Positions 1-7,289 of a DNA stretch of 64,000 nucleotides are shown here, one piece after another (positions within the stretch are counted from its first letter, which is position 1; each line of letters begins with the position of its first letter). The notes under the pieces were generated by a model. It was not told the origin of the DNA. It ran no database searches and saw only the letters and a list, made by a program, of their open reading frames with translations. The position numbers were made by a program, and so were the translations under genes. Location of the stretch: contig BPKJ01000008.1 of the NCBI GenBank assembly GCA_026005075.1, positions 1 through 64,000 of the forward strand. Direction: 5' to 3'. The DNA comes from Lysobacteraceae bacterium. Lineage in GTDB: Bacteria > Pseudomonadota > Gammaproteobacteria > Xanthomonadales > Xanthomonadaceae.

Positions 1-1045
1 CAGCCAGACCAGCCGCTTGGCGTTGTACGCCGCGCACTTCAGCAGGATCGCCAGTTCGTTTCTCGCCAGCGTCATCGCCCGCACGCACTTGCCGCCCAAC
101 TGCTCGAGGCCGGCGAACACATGTTCGCCTCTGGCGCGGACGCGGTTGATCGCCTTGTTGCGCGCGTCCAGTCGCACGCGCCGCTCCTGCCCGGGCTTCG
201 CACGCCGCGCGATGCCGTCGCGCAGCCCGTGGGCCTGCAGCAACTCCCGGTTGGTCTGCGCGTCGTAGCCCCGGTCGGCCAGCAGCCGCGCGCCGGTGTT
301 GGCGCGGTCCAGCACCTCCTTGAGCGTCTGGCCGTCGTCGGCGTTGGCCGGCGTGACCTTCGACCCGGCGGATCAGCTTGTAGCGCGCGTCCGCGTTGGC
401 GTGCACCTTGTAGCCGTAGAAGCTCTTGCCGTGCTTCTTGGTCCAGCGCGCGTCGCGGTCGGTGTGCTGCAGCCGCTTGGCATTCCAGCCCTCGGGCCTG
501 CGGCCTTCGTTGAGCGCTTGGCGCTCGTCCTTGTTCGCCTGGGTGAGCGGTGCCTGCACGATGCTGGCATCCACGATCTGCCCGCCGCGCGGGATGTAGC
601 CGTGCTGCTGCAACTGCAGGCTCACCGCCTCGAAGATGGCGCGCCCGCCCAGACCCCCTTGGGCCAGGCGCTGCTTGAAGCGCCACAGCGTGCGCGCATC
701 GGGGATGTGCAGCGCGCCATCCAGGCGGCAGAAGTGCTGGAAGCTCATGCGGTCCAGCACCTGGTACTCGCAGTCCTCGTCGCTGAGGTTGTACAGCGAC
801 TGGATGAACAGCAGCCGCACCATCACCTCGGTGGGGTACGGCGGGCGCCCGCCTTTGCTACGGTCAGCGCGAGGGCAGGCGGTGTCGACCCGGGCGGCAA
901 TGGCCGCGAAGTCGATCAGTTCGTCCATTGCTGCCAGGTTGGCGATGAAGCCGCCGAGCTTGGCTTGGCGCTGGTCCTGCACGAACAGGTCAGCGCCGGG
1001 CTGAGAGCGCCAGAAGGACGAGGGCTTGATGCGCGATGTGCTCAT
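1..1045 (-). pseudogene. IS5-family transposase, one frameshift, partial
   Basis: Translation from the ATG at 1045 begins MSTSRIKPSSFWRS and continues through typical IS5-family blocks: GGRPPYPTEVMVRLLFIQSL, a YGYKVHANAD segment and KLIRRVE. The frame then breaks at about 359-360. Dropping one base of the TT pair on the plus strand joins it to VTPANADDGQTLKEVLD and on to AILLKCAAYNAKRL, the expected C-terminal half with the catalytic Asp and Glu region. The gene runs off the left edge without a stop. Either the copy is dead or the extra base is a sequencing error; four other genes in the window show the same kind of single-base insertion. Confidence 0.85.
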
Positions 1046-1100
1046 GGGCGCCATCATGCCGGCTCACGGGCTGCAAGGGGGAGGGTTTCGAGAAGTGCCC
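1..1100 (-). mobile_element. IS5-family insertion sequence, truncated by the window edge
   Basis: A transposase of the IS5 family reads leftward out of the window, so only one end of the element is visible. The outer end probably lies near 1080-1100, between the transposase start (1045) and the stop of the integron integrase (1126). The reverse complement there begins gggcacttctcgaaaccctc, which is plausible as a terminal inverted repeat but cannot be confirmed because the other end is outside the window. The element sits directly behind the 3' end of intI. Confidence 0.75.
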
Positions 1101-1123
1101 ACGAGGGTGAGGGCCCCGTTCCG

Positions 1124-2122
1124 CTAAACCCCCGCCCCATCCAGCGGACTGCGCACCGCCCGCGCACCGCGGTTCAACACGTGCGTGTAGATCTGCGTCG
1201 TCGACACATCCTCGTGCCCGAGCAGCTCCTGCACCGTGCGGATGTCGTACCCGGCCTCCAGCAGATGGGTCGCGAACGAATGCCGCAGCGTGTGCGCCGT
1301 CACCGGCTTCGCCAGCCCCGCGGCCAGTCGCGCCCGTCGCAGTGCGCGCGAAAACACCGCATCGTCGAGATGATGGCGGCGCTCCACCCCGTCGCGCGGA
1401 TCGCGCGAGCGGCGCGACGCCGGAAACACGTACTGCCATCCCGGCTCGCGCGGCGCGCCCGGATACTTGCGGGTCAACGCATGCGGCAGCCACACCGCGC
1501 CGAAACCCGCATCCAGATCGGCCCGGTGCCACGCCAACGCGCGCTCGATCTGCCGCTGCAGCGGTTCCACCAGCGACGCCGGCAACACCGTGCGCCGGTC
1601 CTTCGCCCCCTTGCCGGCGCGCACGGTGATCTCGTTGCGCGCGAAATCCACGTCCTTCACGCGCAGGCGCAGCCCCTCCATCAACCGCAACCCGGTGCCG
1701 TACAGCAGGCTGGCCAGCAGCCAGGGAGTACCGTCCAGATGCCGCAGCAGCGCCTGCACCTCGTCCCGCGCAAGCACGGTCGGCACCCGCACGGGCCGCT
1801 TCGCCCGCACCACATTGTCCAGCCAGGGCAGCGCCTGTCCGAGCACCTCGCGATAGAGGAAAAGCAGCGCCGCCAGCGCCTGGTTCTGCGTGCCCGAAGC
1901 CACCCGTCCCGCGACCGCGAGATGGCTCAGGAAAGCCTCGACCTCCGCCGCGCCCAGTTCGCGCGGATGCCTGCGGCCGTGAAACAGCACGAACCGCCAG
2001 ATCCAACGGACGTACGCCTGCTCCGTGCGCAGGCTGTAATGCCGCGCCCGTATCCGCTCCCGAACCACCTGCAGCAACCCCGGCCGCCGCGCCACCCCAC
2101 CCGTGGCATGCCCTTCCTCCAT
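1124..2122 (-). CDS. intI: integron integrase IntI (tyrosine recombinase)
   Basis: 332 aa tyrosine recombinase that inserts and excises gene cassettes by attI x attC and attC x attC recombination. The N-terminal SAM-like domain (residues ~15-100) contains [17 protein letters not shown], typical of IntI. The catalytic domain has [15 protein letters not shown] (first catalytic Arg), [17 protein letters not shown] (His-Leu-Arg-His box), [11 protein letters not shown] and the nucleophile Tyr in QIYTHV. The integron-specific insertion that separates IntI from XerC/D is present ([20 protein letters not shown] followed by RRHHLDD). The gene is intact, divergent from the cassettes and next to attI, the standard layout. 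It overlaps no other gene; an IS5-family element lies immediately behind it. Confidence 0.95.
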   Translation of the reverse strand: MEEGHATGGVARRPGLLQVVRERIRARHYSLRTEQAYVRWIWRFVLFHGRRHPRELGAAEVEAFLSHLAVAGRVASGTQNQALAALLFLYREVLGQALPWLDNVVRAKRPVRVPTVLARDEVQALLRHLDGTPWLLASLLYGTGLRLMEGLRLRVKDVDFARNEITVRAGKGAKDRRTVLPASLVEPLQRQIERALAWHRADLDAGFGAVWLPHALTRKYPGAPREPGWQYVFPASRRSRDPRDGVERRHHLDDAVFSRALRRARLAAGLAKPVTAHTLRHSFATHLLEAGYDIRTVQELLGHEDVSTTQIYTHVLNRGARAVRSPLDGAGV

Positions 2123-2314
2123 ATACGCCCTGCCTCCATGCGCGTAACCGTTACGCCCTCAGGTAACACCCCACCGCCCATCCTCCCGCCTCGATCCCCC
2201 GGCCGCCATCAGCGCAAACCCTTGGCCGCCCTGAGAACGCGCCTTGACACCAGCCGGAAAGAGTCTGAACATCCCGTGCATATCCCCGCTCGTGGGGACT
2301 AATTGGTGTTAGGC
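2123..2314 (+). other. integron attI region
   Basis: The 190 bp between the intI start and the first cassette contain no gene. The junction core GTTAGGC is at 2308-2314, with recombination expected after G2308, and an inverted core-like actaattgg lies just to its left. By analogy with known integrons this segment is the attI site. Its exact left limit cannot be read from sequence alone. Confidence 0.7.
2244..2272 (+). promoter_or_regulatory. candidate cassette promoter (Pc-like)
   Basis: A perfect ttgaca at 2244-2249 is followed after 17 bp by gaacat (2267-2272), which matches the -10 consensus in three of six bases. It points into the cassette array and lies in attI, where Pc promoters are often found. 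The weak -10 makes this only a candidate. Confidence 0.35.
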
Positions 2315-2332
2315 CACGCACCTTTAGCTATC

Positions 2333-2704
2333 GTGTCGTACATCAACTGCTTCATACGCGGCGTGCCCTACAGCCGCAACAAGAGCCGCGGCAAGATCGG
2401 GGCGGCCGATGAATGGTCTGTCCAAGTCAGAGAGCAGACCGCTTCACTTCCCCGTGTCAAAGAGGCGTGCACGCTGAAGGTCACGTTTCTCCTACCACCC
2501 GACAAGTTCCCTACCGACTTCCCGTACGGCCCGGATCTCGACAATCTTCTCAAGCGCTTCATGGACGCGCTGAATCACACAATCTTCTCAGACACGCATG
2601 GCGGTGATTCCTGCGTCATCATGCTCACCGTCATGAAGACCAAGGTCGCGTCATCTGAGGACTCAGGGGTTCATCTTGAAGTCTTGCCCGTCAGCGTGGC
2701 CTAA
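2333..2704 (+). CDS. RusA-like Holliday-junction endonuclease, cassette 1
   Basis: About 123 aa, read from GTG 2333 because an upstream in-frame TTG (2303) would lie inside the attI core. It begins VSYINCFIRGVPYSRNKSRG. The C-terminal half carries GPDLDNLLKRFMDALN followed by a later Asp in FSDTHGGDSCV. This DLDN-LLK-x-x-x-DAL pattern with downstream acidic residues is the signature of RusA resolvases, dimeric enzymes that cut four-way DNA junctions. It is the cassette nearest the putative promoter. Family assignment rests on the DLDN block, and the N-terminus is divergent. Confidence 0.6.
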   Translation: MSYINCFIRGVPYSRNKSRGKIGAADEWSVQVREQTASLPRVKEACTLKVTFLLPPDKFPTDFPYGPDLDNLLKRFMDALNHTIFSDTHGGDSCVIMLTVMKTKVASSEDSGVHLEVLPVSVA

Positions 2705-2776
2705 CCCTTCGCTCCACCTGACGTTCGCCAGCCGGCTTCGCCGTCTGTCGCCCGCAGGTGAGCTCAAACGTTAGCC
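2699..2776 (+). repeat. attC site of cassette 1 (78 bp)
   Basis: Bounded by gcctaac (2699-2705) and gttagcc (2770-2776). An internal imperfect palindrome runs through caccTGacgttcgccagcc and its inverted partner near 2755. It differs from the 60-bp attC type used by most cassettes here. Confidence 0.85.
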
Positions 2777-2793
2777 AGCAAGGAGAGTCGGTC

Positions 2794-3132
2794 GTGCTTG
2801 GAGTAAGGCCAGCTGCAGTTGTCGTGGTTTGTTTAGCGCTCACTGGCTGCGCGCATAGCGGCGGCTCAGGCCCTGACGCCAACGTAGATCGGCTTGCCCG
2901 TGGGTTTATCCAAACCCTGTCGGAAGAGGATGTCGCAGCATTCCGGAACGCCGAAAGAAGCGATCTACCCATGTTCCACTTTGGCGCAGGCTCGCGGGTC
3001 CGCCAGCTCTACTTTGGTGCTGACGGAGAAGGCCGGAAGTTCTTGTGTACTCCGCGCAGATATTGCGACATAGATCGGGAGTCCATGCGTATCGTAGAGC
3101 GTGCCTGGCAGATTATTCGCGATGCTGGCTAA
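2794..3132 (+). CDS. small predicted lipoprotein, cassette 2
   Basis: 112 aa from GTG 2794, preceded by an aaggaga ribosome-binding site at 2780-2786; the frame is open further upstream but that would start inside the attC. The N-terminus VLGVRPAAVVVVCLALTGCA is a lipoprotein signal with lipobox LTGC, so the mature protein is probably anchored at the outer membrane. The rest (RLARGFIQTLSEEDVAAFRN, CTPRRYCDIDRESMRIVERA) is not recognised. The stop lies inside the following attC, as is common for compact cassettes. Confidence 0.7.
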   Translation: MLGVRPAAVVVVCLALTGCAHSGGSGPDANVDRLARGFIQTLSEEDVAAFRNAERSDLPMFHFGAGSRVRQLYFGADGEGRKFLCTPRRYCDIDRESMRIVERAWQIIRDAG

Positions 3133-3186
3133 CAATTCGTCCAAGCCGACGCCGCTTCGCGGCGCGGCTTAACTCAGGTGTTAGGT
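3127..3186 (+). repeat. attC site of cassette 2 (60 bp, common type)
   Basis: Bounded by ggctaac and gttaggt. The centre is gccgacgccgcttcgcggcg, which folds into a strong hairpin. Nearly identical copies close cassettes 4, 5 and 6. Confidence 0.93.
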
Positions 3187-3234
3187 GCTCTAGACTCACC
3201 CAGGTGCTGCCTACACCGCACAAGAGGAGGAAAC

Positions 3235-3540
3235 ATGAGGAGACTGTTGCTGGGGTGCTTGTTGCCGGCACTCTTGTCAGGCTGCGCAACATCCAGAGAG
3301 ATTGTTGGACCAAACGGGAACCCTGCGCACGCGATCCGCTGTGGTGCCGCCGTCGCAGACAAGTGTCTGGAGAAGGCGGGCGAGCTTTGTCCGCATGGCT
3401 ATACGGTCCTCGATAGCCAAAGCTCCCGGTATCTAGGCCAGGTTGGTAGTGCATCCGTTTCTGGCGGGTACGGTTCGGCTACATCAACACCCTTGATCAC
3501 TCCGAACACGATGCTCGTCGAATGCAAACCGGCGAAGTGA
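3235..3540 (+). CDS. small predicted lipoprotein, cassette 3
   Basis: 101 aa from ATG 3235 with an excellent aggagg at 3225-3230. MRRLLLGCLLPALLSGCATS is a lipoprotein signal with lipobox LSGC. The mature part has paired cysteines (RCGAAVADKCLEKAGELC) and a Ser/Gly-rich stretch (SASVSGGYGSATST). The general look recalls small proteobacterial lipoproteins with CxxKAxxxC-like segments, but no function can be assigned. Confidence 0.75.
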   Translation: MRRLLLGCLLPALLSGCATSREIVGPNGNPAHAIRCGAAVADKCLEKAGELCPHGYTVLDSQSSRYLGQVGSASVSGGYGSATSTPLITPNTMLVECKPAK

Positions 3541-3602
3541 CCTTCAGTTCGTATGCCGCTCGGTGCTCGGTGCTCGGCGTTTCTAGTTCTTGAGAGCGGC
3601 GC

Positions 3603-3671
3603 ACCTAACCCCTCCATCGAGCGGACAGCCCAAAGCAAGCTTTGGTCTGCCGCTCATGTCGAACGTTAGGT
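3603..3671 (+). repeat. attC site of cassette 3 (69 bp)
   Basis: Bounded by acctaac (3603-3609) and gttaggt (3665-3671), with a long inverted repeat: gagcggacagcccaaagc pairs with gctttggtctgccgctc. This is a different attC lineage from the 60-bp type, so cassette 3 probably has another origin. Confidence 0.9.
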
Positions 3672-3698
3672 GCCACTCCTAGCAACGTAGGATTTGAA

Positions 3699-4151
3699 AT
3701 GTCTAAGAGCAAGCCCGCGCCGCTGTTGCGTAGAAAGGAAGTGCTAGCGCAGCTCGGGTTCTCGGAACACGCTTCACGCGCTTCTTGGTCGCATGACTTG
3801 GGAGCTTCCCTTGTGTTCGATGCATGGGAGCACCAATGGGAAAGATCAGCGGATGGGTCTCTTGTTCGGTATCCGCTACGCACCAAGGGCGAGCACTACA
3901 ACCTTCAGGAGTCACGAGTAAACCCGCGGCGCGGTCATACTCGGTGGCAGTCTCATGTAGATCTCGTGTTGGCCGGAAAGCGGGAGGCCAAAGCCATTGT
4001 GCCGGTCGCTACTGACCCGAACGAGAAGCCCAACAAGGGTGCCAGGGGCTGGTGGCCGGCCGTCGTGGAAGGGCACATTGAACAAGCCAGTGATGGGCAG
4101 GTGTGGTTCTGCGCGGATAGAGTCGTCACGCTATCCCGCAGTGGCACCTAA
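3699..4151 (+). CDS. unknown protein, cassette 4
   Basis: 150 aa from ATG 3699 (27 bp after the preceding attC). It begins MSKSKPAPLLRRKEVLAQLG. It is soluble, with no signal peptide or membrane segment. Striking features are many Trp and charged residues (FDAWEHQWERS, HTRWQSHVDLVL, GARGWWPAVVEGH) and a basic stretch LRTKGEHYNLQESRVNPRRG. I do not recognise the family. The stop codon is embedded in the attC core, and codon use is less GC-extreme than the backbone, as in the other cassettes. Confidence 0.75.
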   Translation: MSKSKPAPLLRRKEVLAQLGFSEHASRASWSHDLGASLVFDAWEHQWERSADGSLVRYPLRTKGEHYNLQESRVNPRRGHTRWQSHVDLVLAGKREAKAIVPVATDPNEKPNKGARGWWPAVVEGHIEQASDGQVWFCADRVVTLSRSGT

Positions 4152-4205
4152 CAATTCGTCCAAGCCGACGCCGCTTCGCGGCGCGGCTTAACTCAGGTGT
4201 TAGGC
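4146..4205 (+). repeat. attC site of cassette 4 (60 bp, common type)
   Basis: Bounded by acctaac and gttaggc. The internal sequence is the same as the cassette 2 attC across the hairpin. Confidence 0.93.
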
Positions 4206-4215
4206 AGCGCACCCA

Positions 4216-4800
4216 ATGACTCTGCATCCGCAAACAATTGAAGGTCCATGGCGATCCGGCATTGTGCTCGACTGGCACACGGTTGATAGCAAACTTGCGG
4301 GTGAGAACGAGTTCGGCCATCCGGTGTTCGAGACCACGCGCACCGAAATCGGTGAATTGCTTTACCAGTTCAAGTATCGGGCAAACCAAGGTGCGTTGAA
4401 CCAGCTACTGGCACTCGCCATGCAGCGAATGGCAAGAGCAAAAGACAAATTTGATCTTGTGCTCCCCGTTCCACCGTCAAACCCAACACGCACAGTGACC
4501 CGAAGAATTGCTGCAGGACTCGCCGCTGGACTATCCGCACAGACATCCGACACCGCACTAACCAAAGTTCGTGCCACAGACGAGCTTAAGTCCGTTACTG
4601 ACCCAGGCAGGAGAAAAGAGCTATTGGCTGGGGTCTTCGCCGCTGATCCGCGGCAGATGCTCGGTAAAACCGTCCTGCTTGTCGATGACCTGTACCGTTC
4701 CGGGGCGACACTGGAAGCCGCGACGGAAGCGGCCTATGCTCAAGGCGGCGCACATGCCGTATACGTCTTTGCGGTCACGCGCACGAGGGTACATAGATGA
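4216..4800 (+). CDS. ComF-like phosphoribosyltransferase, cassette 5 first gene
   Basis: 194 aa from ATG 4216. Residues 154-165 (LLVDDLYRSGAT) form the PRPP-binding motif of type I phosphoribosyltransferases. The order LYQFKYR (50-56), VLPVPPSN (82-89), KVRATDELK and RRKELLAGVFAAD (132-144) follows the ComF/GntX branch, but the N-terminal zinc ribbon of ComF is absent. It ends at ATGA overlapping the next gene, so the two are translationally coupled inside one cassette. In known families such enzymes act on PRPP and a nucleobase or related compound, but ComF proteins have no firm substrate. Coupling to a SLOG-domain partner suggests nucleotide-derived signalling (inference). Confidence 0.8.
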   Translation: MTLHPQTIEGPWRSGIVLDWHTVDSKLAGENEFGHPVFETTRTEIGELLYQFKYRANQGALNQLLALAMQRMARAKDKFDLVLPVPPSNPTRTVTRRIAAGLAAGLSAQTSDTALTKVRATDELKSVTDPGRRKELLAGVFAADPRQMLGKTVLLVDDLYRSGATLEAATEAAYAQGGAHAVYVFAVTRTRVHR

Positions 4801-5348
4801 GCAATATCTTCTTCGGCGGGTCCAGAAACCTCGGGCGGCTAAACCCTGCCCTTCGCACCCGCCTCCGCAACCTAATTACAAACGGTCACACCGTCTTGAT
4901 CGGAGACGCAAACGGGGCAGACAAAGCCGTTCAGAGCTACCTTGCTCAGGAAGGTTACAGGAACGTTCGCGTCTATTGCATGGATGGAAAGTGTCGCAAT
5001 AATGTCGGCAACTGGGAGCTTGTTTCAATTGACTCTGGCGGCAAAAAGAAGGACTTCGCCTATTTCGCAATGAAAGACGCGCGTATGAGTCTCGACGCAG
5101 ATTATGGATTCATGATCTGGGATGGAGAGAGCAAAGGCACGCTAAACAACGTGCTCAACCTTGTGCAACAAGGCAAATCCGCGCTTGTTTATTTTTTTCC
5201 GACTCGAGAGTTCATCCCAGTAAAGTCCAAGGACGAGGTAGCGGCTTTAGTTGCTCGCTGTGGTAGCGAGGCGCGCGACGCCCTGAACAGAACAATCAAC
5301 CTGGAGCGCCGCACTGCTGCTGAGCAAAGCGCACTCAAGTTCGGATGA
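4797..5348 (+). CDS. SLOG-domain (YspA/DprA-like Rossmann) protein, cassette 5 second gene
   Basis: 183 aa, starting at the ATG that overlaps the stop of the phosphoribosyltransferase. GGSR (7-10), a glycine-rich GDANGADKAVQSYL (36-49) and an acidic FMIWDGESKGTLNNVL (105-120) are the hallmarks of the SLOG superfamily, Rossmann-like domains that bind or process nucleotides and their derivatives. Family members include DprA, LOG (cytokinin-releasing) and YspA/YpsA-type proteins; several occur in bacterial conflict systems. The C-terminal tail (residues ~145-183) is helical and basic. The closest subgroup cannot be named from sequence alone. Confidence 0.75.
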   Translation: MSNIFFGGSRNLGRLNPALRTRLRNLITNGHTVLIGDANGADKAVQSYLAQEGYRNVRVYCMDGKCRNNVGNWELVSIDSGGKKKDFAYFAMKDARMSLDADYGFMIWDGESKGTLNNVLNLVQQGKSALVYFFPTREFIPVKSKDEVAALVARCGSEARDALNRTINLERRTAAEQSALKFG

Positions 5349-5361
5349 CGTCGCAAGCGCT

Positions 5362-5421
5362 GCCTAACAATTCGTTCAAGCCGACGCCGCTTCGCGGCGC
5401 GGCTTAATTCAGGCGTTAGGC
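5362..5421 (+). repeat. attC site of cassette 5 (60 bp, common type)
   Basis: Bounded by gcctaac and gttaggc, with the shared hairpin centre. It closes the two-gene cassette. Confidence 0.93.
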
Positions 5422-5474
5422 TTGCAAGAGAACATCGCGTATCGTGATGTCGTTTTAACAACAGGAGACATGCC

Positions 5475-5777
5475 ATGGTCAAAGTAGCCTTGTTCGTTCG
5501 CCTTGAAGCGAAACCCGGAAAAGAGAAAGAGGTTGAGAGCTTCCTTGTGAGTGGCCTTCCCATCGTCAATGAGGAGCCTGCCACCACTGCGTGGTTTGGC
5601 ATTCGCCTTGGACCAAGCACTTTCGGAATCTTTGATGCTTTCCCGGATGAAGCGGGTCGGCAGGCCCATCTCTCCGGCAAGGTCGCAGCCGCGTTGATGG
5701 CAAAGGCAGGTGAGTTGTTCTCCGAGCCCCCGTCCATCGAAAACGTTGATGTACTTGCGGCAAAGCTACCTGGCTAG
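5475..5777 (+). CDS. putative quinol monooxygenase / ABM-domain protein, cassette 6
   Basis: 100 aa from ATG 5475, preceded by caggaga at 5462-5468. MVKVALFVRLEAKPGKEKEV is the first strand and helix of the antibiotic biosynthesis monooxygenase (ABM, dimeric alpha-beta barrel) fold. TTAWFGIRLGPSTFGIFDAF and DEAGRQAHLSGKVAAALMAK follow the usual strand and helix order. Family members are small cofactor-free monooxygenases acting on quinols or polyketide-like aromatics (YgiN type) or stress-related homologues. The substrate here is unknown. It is a single-gene cassette with its own ribosome-binding site. Confidence 0.8.
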   Translation: MVKVALFVRLEAKPGKEKEVESFLVSGLPIVNEEPATTAWFGIRLGPSTFGIFDAFPDEAGRQAHLSGKVAAALMAKAGELFSEPPSIENVDVLAAKLPG

Positions 5778-5780
5778 CAA

Positions 5781-5840
5781 GCCTAACAATTCATTCAAGC
5801 CGACGCCGCTTCGCGGCGCGGCTTAATTCAGGCGTTAGGG
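5781..5840 (+). repeat. attC site of cassette 6 (60 bp, common type)
   Basis: Bounded by gcctaac and gttaggg, with the same hairpin centre as cassettes 2, 4 and 5. This is the last attC found; nothing similar occurs downstream. Confidence 0.93.
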
Positions 5841-5844
5841 GGCA

Positions 5845-6105
5845 ATGATGACCACTTCCGTTGGCTTGAATCGGCTCAAGATCGCGTGGGCGGTTTTGTG
5901 CATTGCCGTATCGGCCTTCCTCTTGTTCATGCTTGCCCAAGGCAACTCCGGCGATATCGGTCGCCAGTTTCTTGGCTTGGCGGTCGCAACAGCAGCTGTA
6001 GCAGGATTGCCATTCGTGAAGCTTCCCGTCGATGCGCGAGTTTGTCTCGGCATCGTGGGGTTCCTCGGTGGCCTTGACCTGCCGGGCGATTTTCGGACCA
6101 GCTGA
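5845..6105 (+). pseudogene. small membrane protein of cassette 7, interrupted by an IS3-family element
   Basis: From ATG 5845 (or 5848), four bases after the attC, the frame reads MMTTSVGLNRLKIAWAVLCI and has two or three hydrophobic helices (WAVLCIAVSAFLLFMLA, FLGLAVATAAVAGLPFV, VCLGIVGFLGG). The IS begins at 6075, so the native protein is lost after about 76 residues, and the frame then runs about ten codons into the IS to a stop at 6105. The missing 3' part and its attC are not found on the far side of the IS. Function unknown. Confidence 0.6.
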
Positions 6106-6142
6106 ATCTTGAGAGGATGGCTCCCGACAGAGCGAGGAGCCC

Positions 6143-6406
6143 ATGCGCAAGTCCCGATTCACCGAAGACCAGATGGTCAAGATCCTCCGCGAGGCCGACA
6201 AGGCGCCGGTAGCGGAAGTGGCGAAGAAGCACGGCATCAGCGAGCAGACGCTGTACCTGTGGCGCAAGCGATATGGCCAGCTCGAAGCGGCCGACGTCAA
6301 GGTGCTTCGCAGCCTCCAGCAGGAGAACGCCCGGCTGAAGAAGCTCCTGGCCGAGCGCGACCTCGAGATCGAGGTCATGAAGGAGATCACGGCAAAAAAA
6401 TGGTGA
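6143..6406 (+). CDS. IS3-family transposase OrfA
   Basis: 87 aa. MRKSRFTEDQMVKILREADK, then VAKKHGISEQTLYLWRKRYG is a helix-turn-helix that binds the IS ends. Residues ~50-85 form a leucine-zipper-like coiled coil (LQQENARLKKLLAERDLEIE). A gagg ribosome-binding site precedes the ATG. The gene ends over a run of seven A (6394-6400) that is the site for -1 frameshifting into orfB. Confidence 0.92.
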   Translation: MRKSRFTEDQMVKILREADKAPVAEVAKKHGISEQTLYLWRKRYGQLEAADVKVLRSLQQENARLKKLLAERDLEIEVMKEITAKKW

Positions 6407-7260
6407 GCGCGCCGGAGCGGCGAGCGCTGGTTCCGGTCATGACCGATCGGGGCATCAGCGTTCGACGCGCCTGCGCGCTGCTGTCCGTCGCCCGTTCCAC
6501 TGTTGGCTACGTGCCGGCCCAACCCGCCAAGGACGCGCCTGTGATCGAGCGGATGCGGCACTACGCCGCCATGTACCCACGGTTCGGCTATCGCCGGATT
6601 CACGTCTATCTGGAGCGCGAAGGCTTCAGGCTCGGATGGGACCGGATGCTCAGGCTCTGGCAGCTCGCCAGGCTGCAGGTGCCGAAGAAACGGCCGCGCA
6701 AGCGTCTTGCTGCCTCGCGGCCGCGGCCCTTGCCTGCGAGCGGTCCGAACCAGGTCTGGGCGTATGACTTCGTGTTCGATGCCTGCGCCAACGGACAGCC
6801 GCTGAAGTGCCTCGTCATCACCGACGAGTGGACGCATGAGGCTCTGCAGATCGACGTGCAGGGCAGCATCCGGTCGAGGCGGGTCATCGACGTCCTGTCC
6901 AAGCTCGTCAGCGAACATGGCGCGCCTCGCTACCTGCGATCCGACAATGGCCCGGAGTTCGTCAGCCACGCGATTCTCCGCTGGCTGCAGGAGACGGGGA
7001 TTGAGACGGCCTATATCGAACCGGGCAAGCCTTGGCAGAATGGCACGGCGGAAAGCCTCAACGGCAAGTTCCGCGACGAGTGCCTGAGCATGGAGTGGTT
7101 CCGCAACCGCACCGAGGCTCGGGTCATTATCGAAACCTGGCGGCAGCACTACAACGAGGATCGGCCCCATTCGAGCCTCGGGTACCGCACGCCGAAGCAG
7201 TTCAAGGACGAAGACAAGCAGCGAGAGCAAGCATCAACCCACCAAGCCAGCCTCAACTAA
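6400..7260 (+). CDS. IS3-family transposase OrfB (DDE integrase), normally made as OrfAB fusion
   Basis: 286 aa in the -1 frame relative to orfA, with a possible independent start at ATG 6400 overlapping the slippery A7 run. The catalytic triad is visible: Asp in QVWAYDFVFD, Asp in YLRSDNGPEF and Glu in NGTAESLNGKFRDE. An HTH_21-like block YPRFGYRRIHVYLEREG precedes the core, and HYNEDRPHSSLGYRTP follows it, as in IS3 elements. The reading frame is intact, so a frameshifted OrfAB transposase could be active. Confidence 0.92.
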   Translation: MVSAPERRALVPVMTDRGISVRRACALLSVARSTVGYVPAQPAKDAPVIERMRHYAAMYPRFGYRRIHVYLEREGFRLGWDRMLRLWQLARLQVPKKRPRKRLAASRPRPLPASGPNQVWAYDFVFDACANGQPLKCLVITDEWTHEALQIDVQGSIRSRRVIDVLSKLVSEHGAPRYLRSDNGPEFVSHAILRWLQETGIETAYIEPGKPWQNGTAESLNGKFRDECLSMEWFRNRTEARVIIETWRQHYNEDRPHSSLGYRTPKQFKDEDKQREQASTHQASLN

Positions 7261-7289
7261 TCGGTGGTCCGAAAAAACCCGGCAGGTCA

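Larger units (their letters stand above)
6075..7289 (+). mobile_element. IS3-family insertion sequence (1215 bp)
   Basis: Terminal inverted repeats start tgacctgccggg at 6075 and end with cccggcaggtca at 7289. They match over about 25 bp apart from a short variable T-rich stretch followed by cggacca. The element encodes overlapping orfA and orfB in the IS3 arrangement. The flanks (cct on the left, ggg on the right) show no target duplication, so the element or its surroundings rearranged after insertion. It truncates the integron array. Confidence 0.9.

Noticed and set aside
359..360. Programmed frameshift in the IS5 transposase
   Set aside because: The TT pair is not a slippery heptamer and four other genes show the same one-base insertion, so an error or simple mutation is likelier.
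296..2302. Long plus-strand open frame opposite the IS5 transposase and intI
   Set aside because: It is antisense to intI, an unambiguous integrase, and its residues are Arg/His/Pro-biased.
2333..5777. Toxin-antitoxin cassettes, common in integrons
   Set aside because: None of the cassette proteins shows a known toxin or antitoxin motif or the small paired layout.
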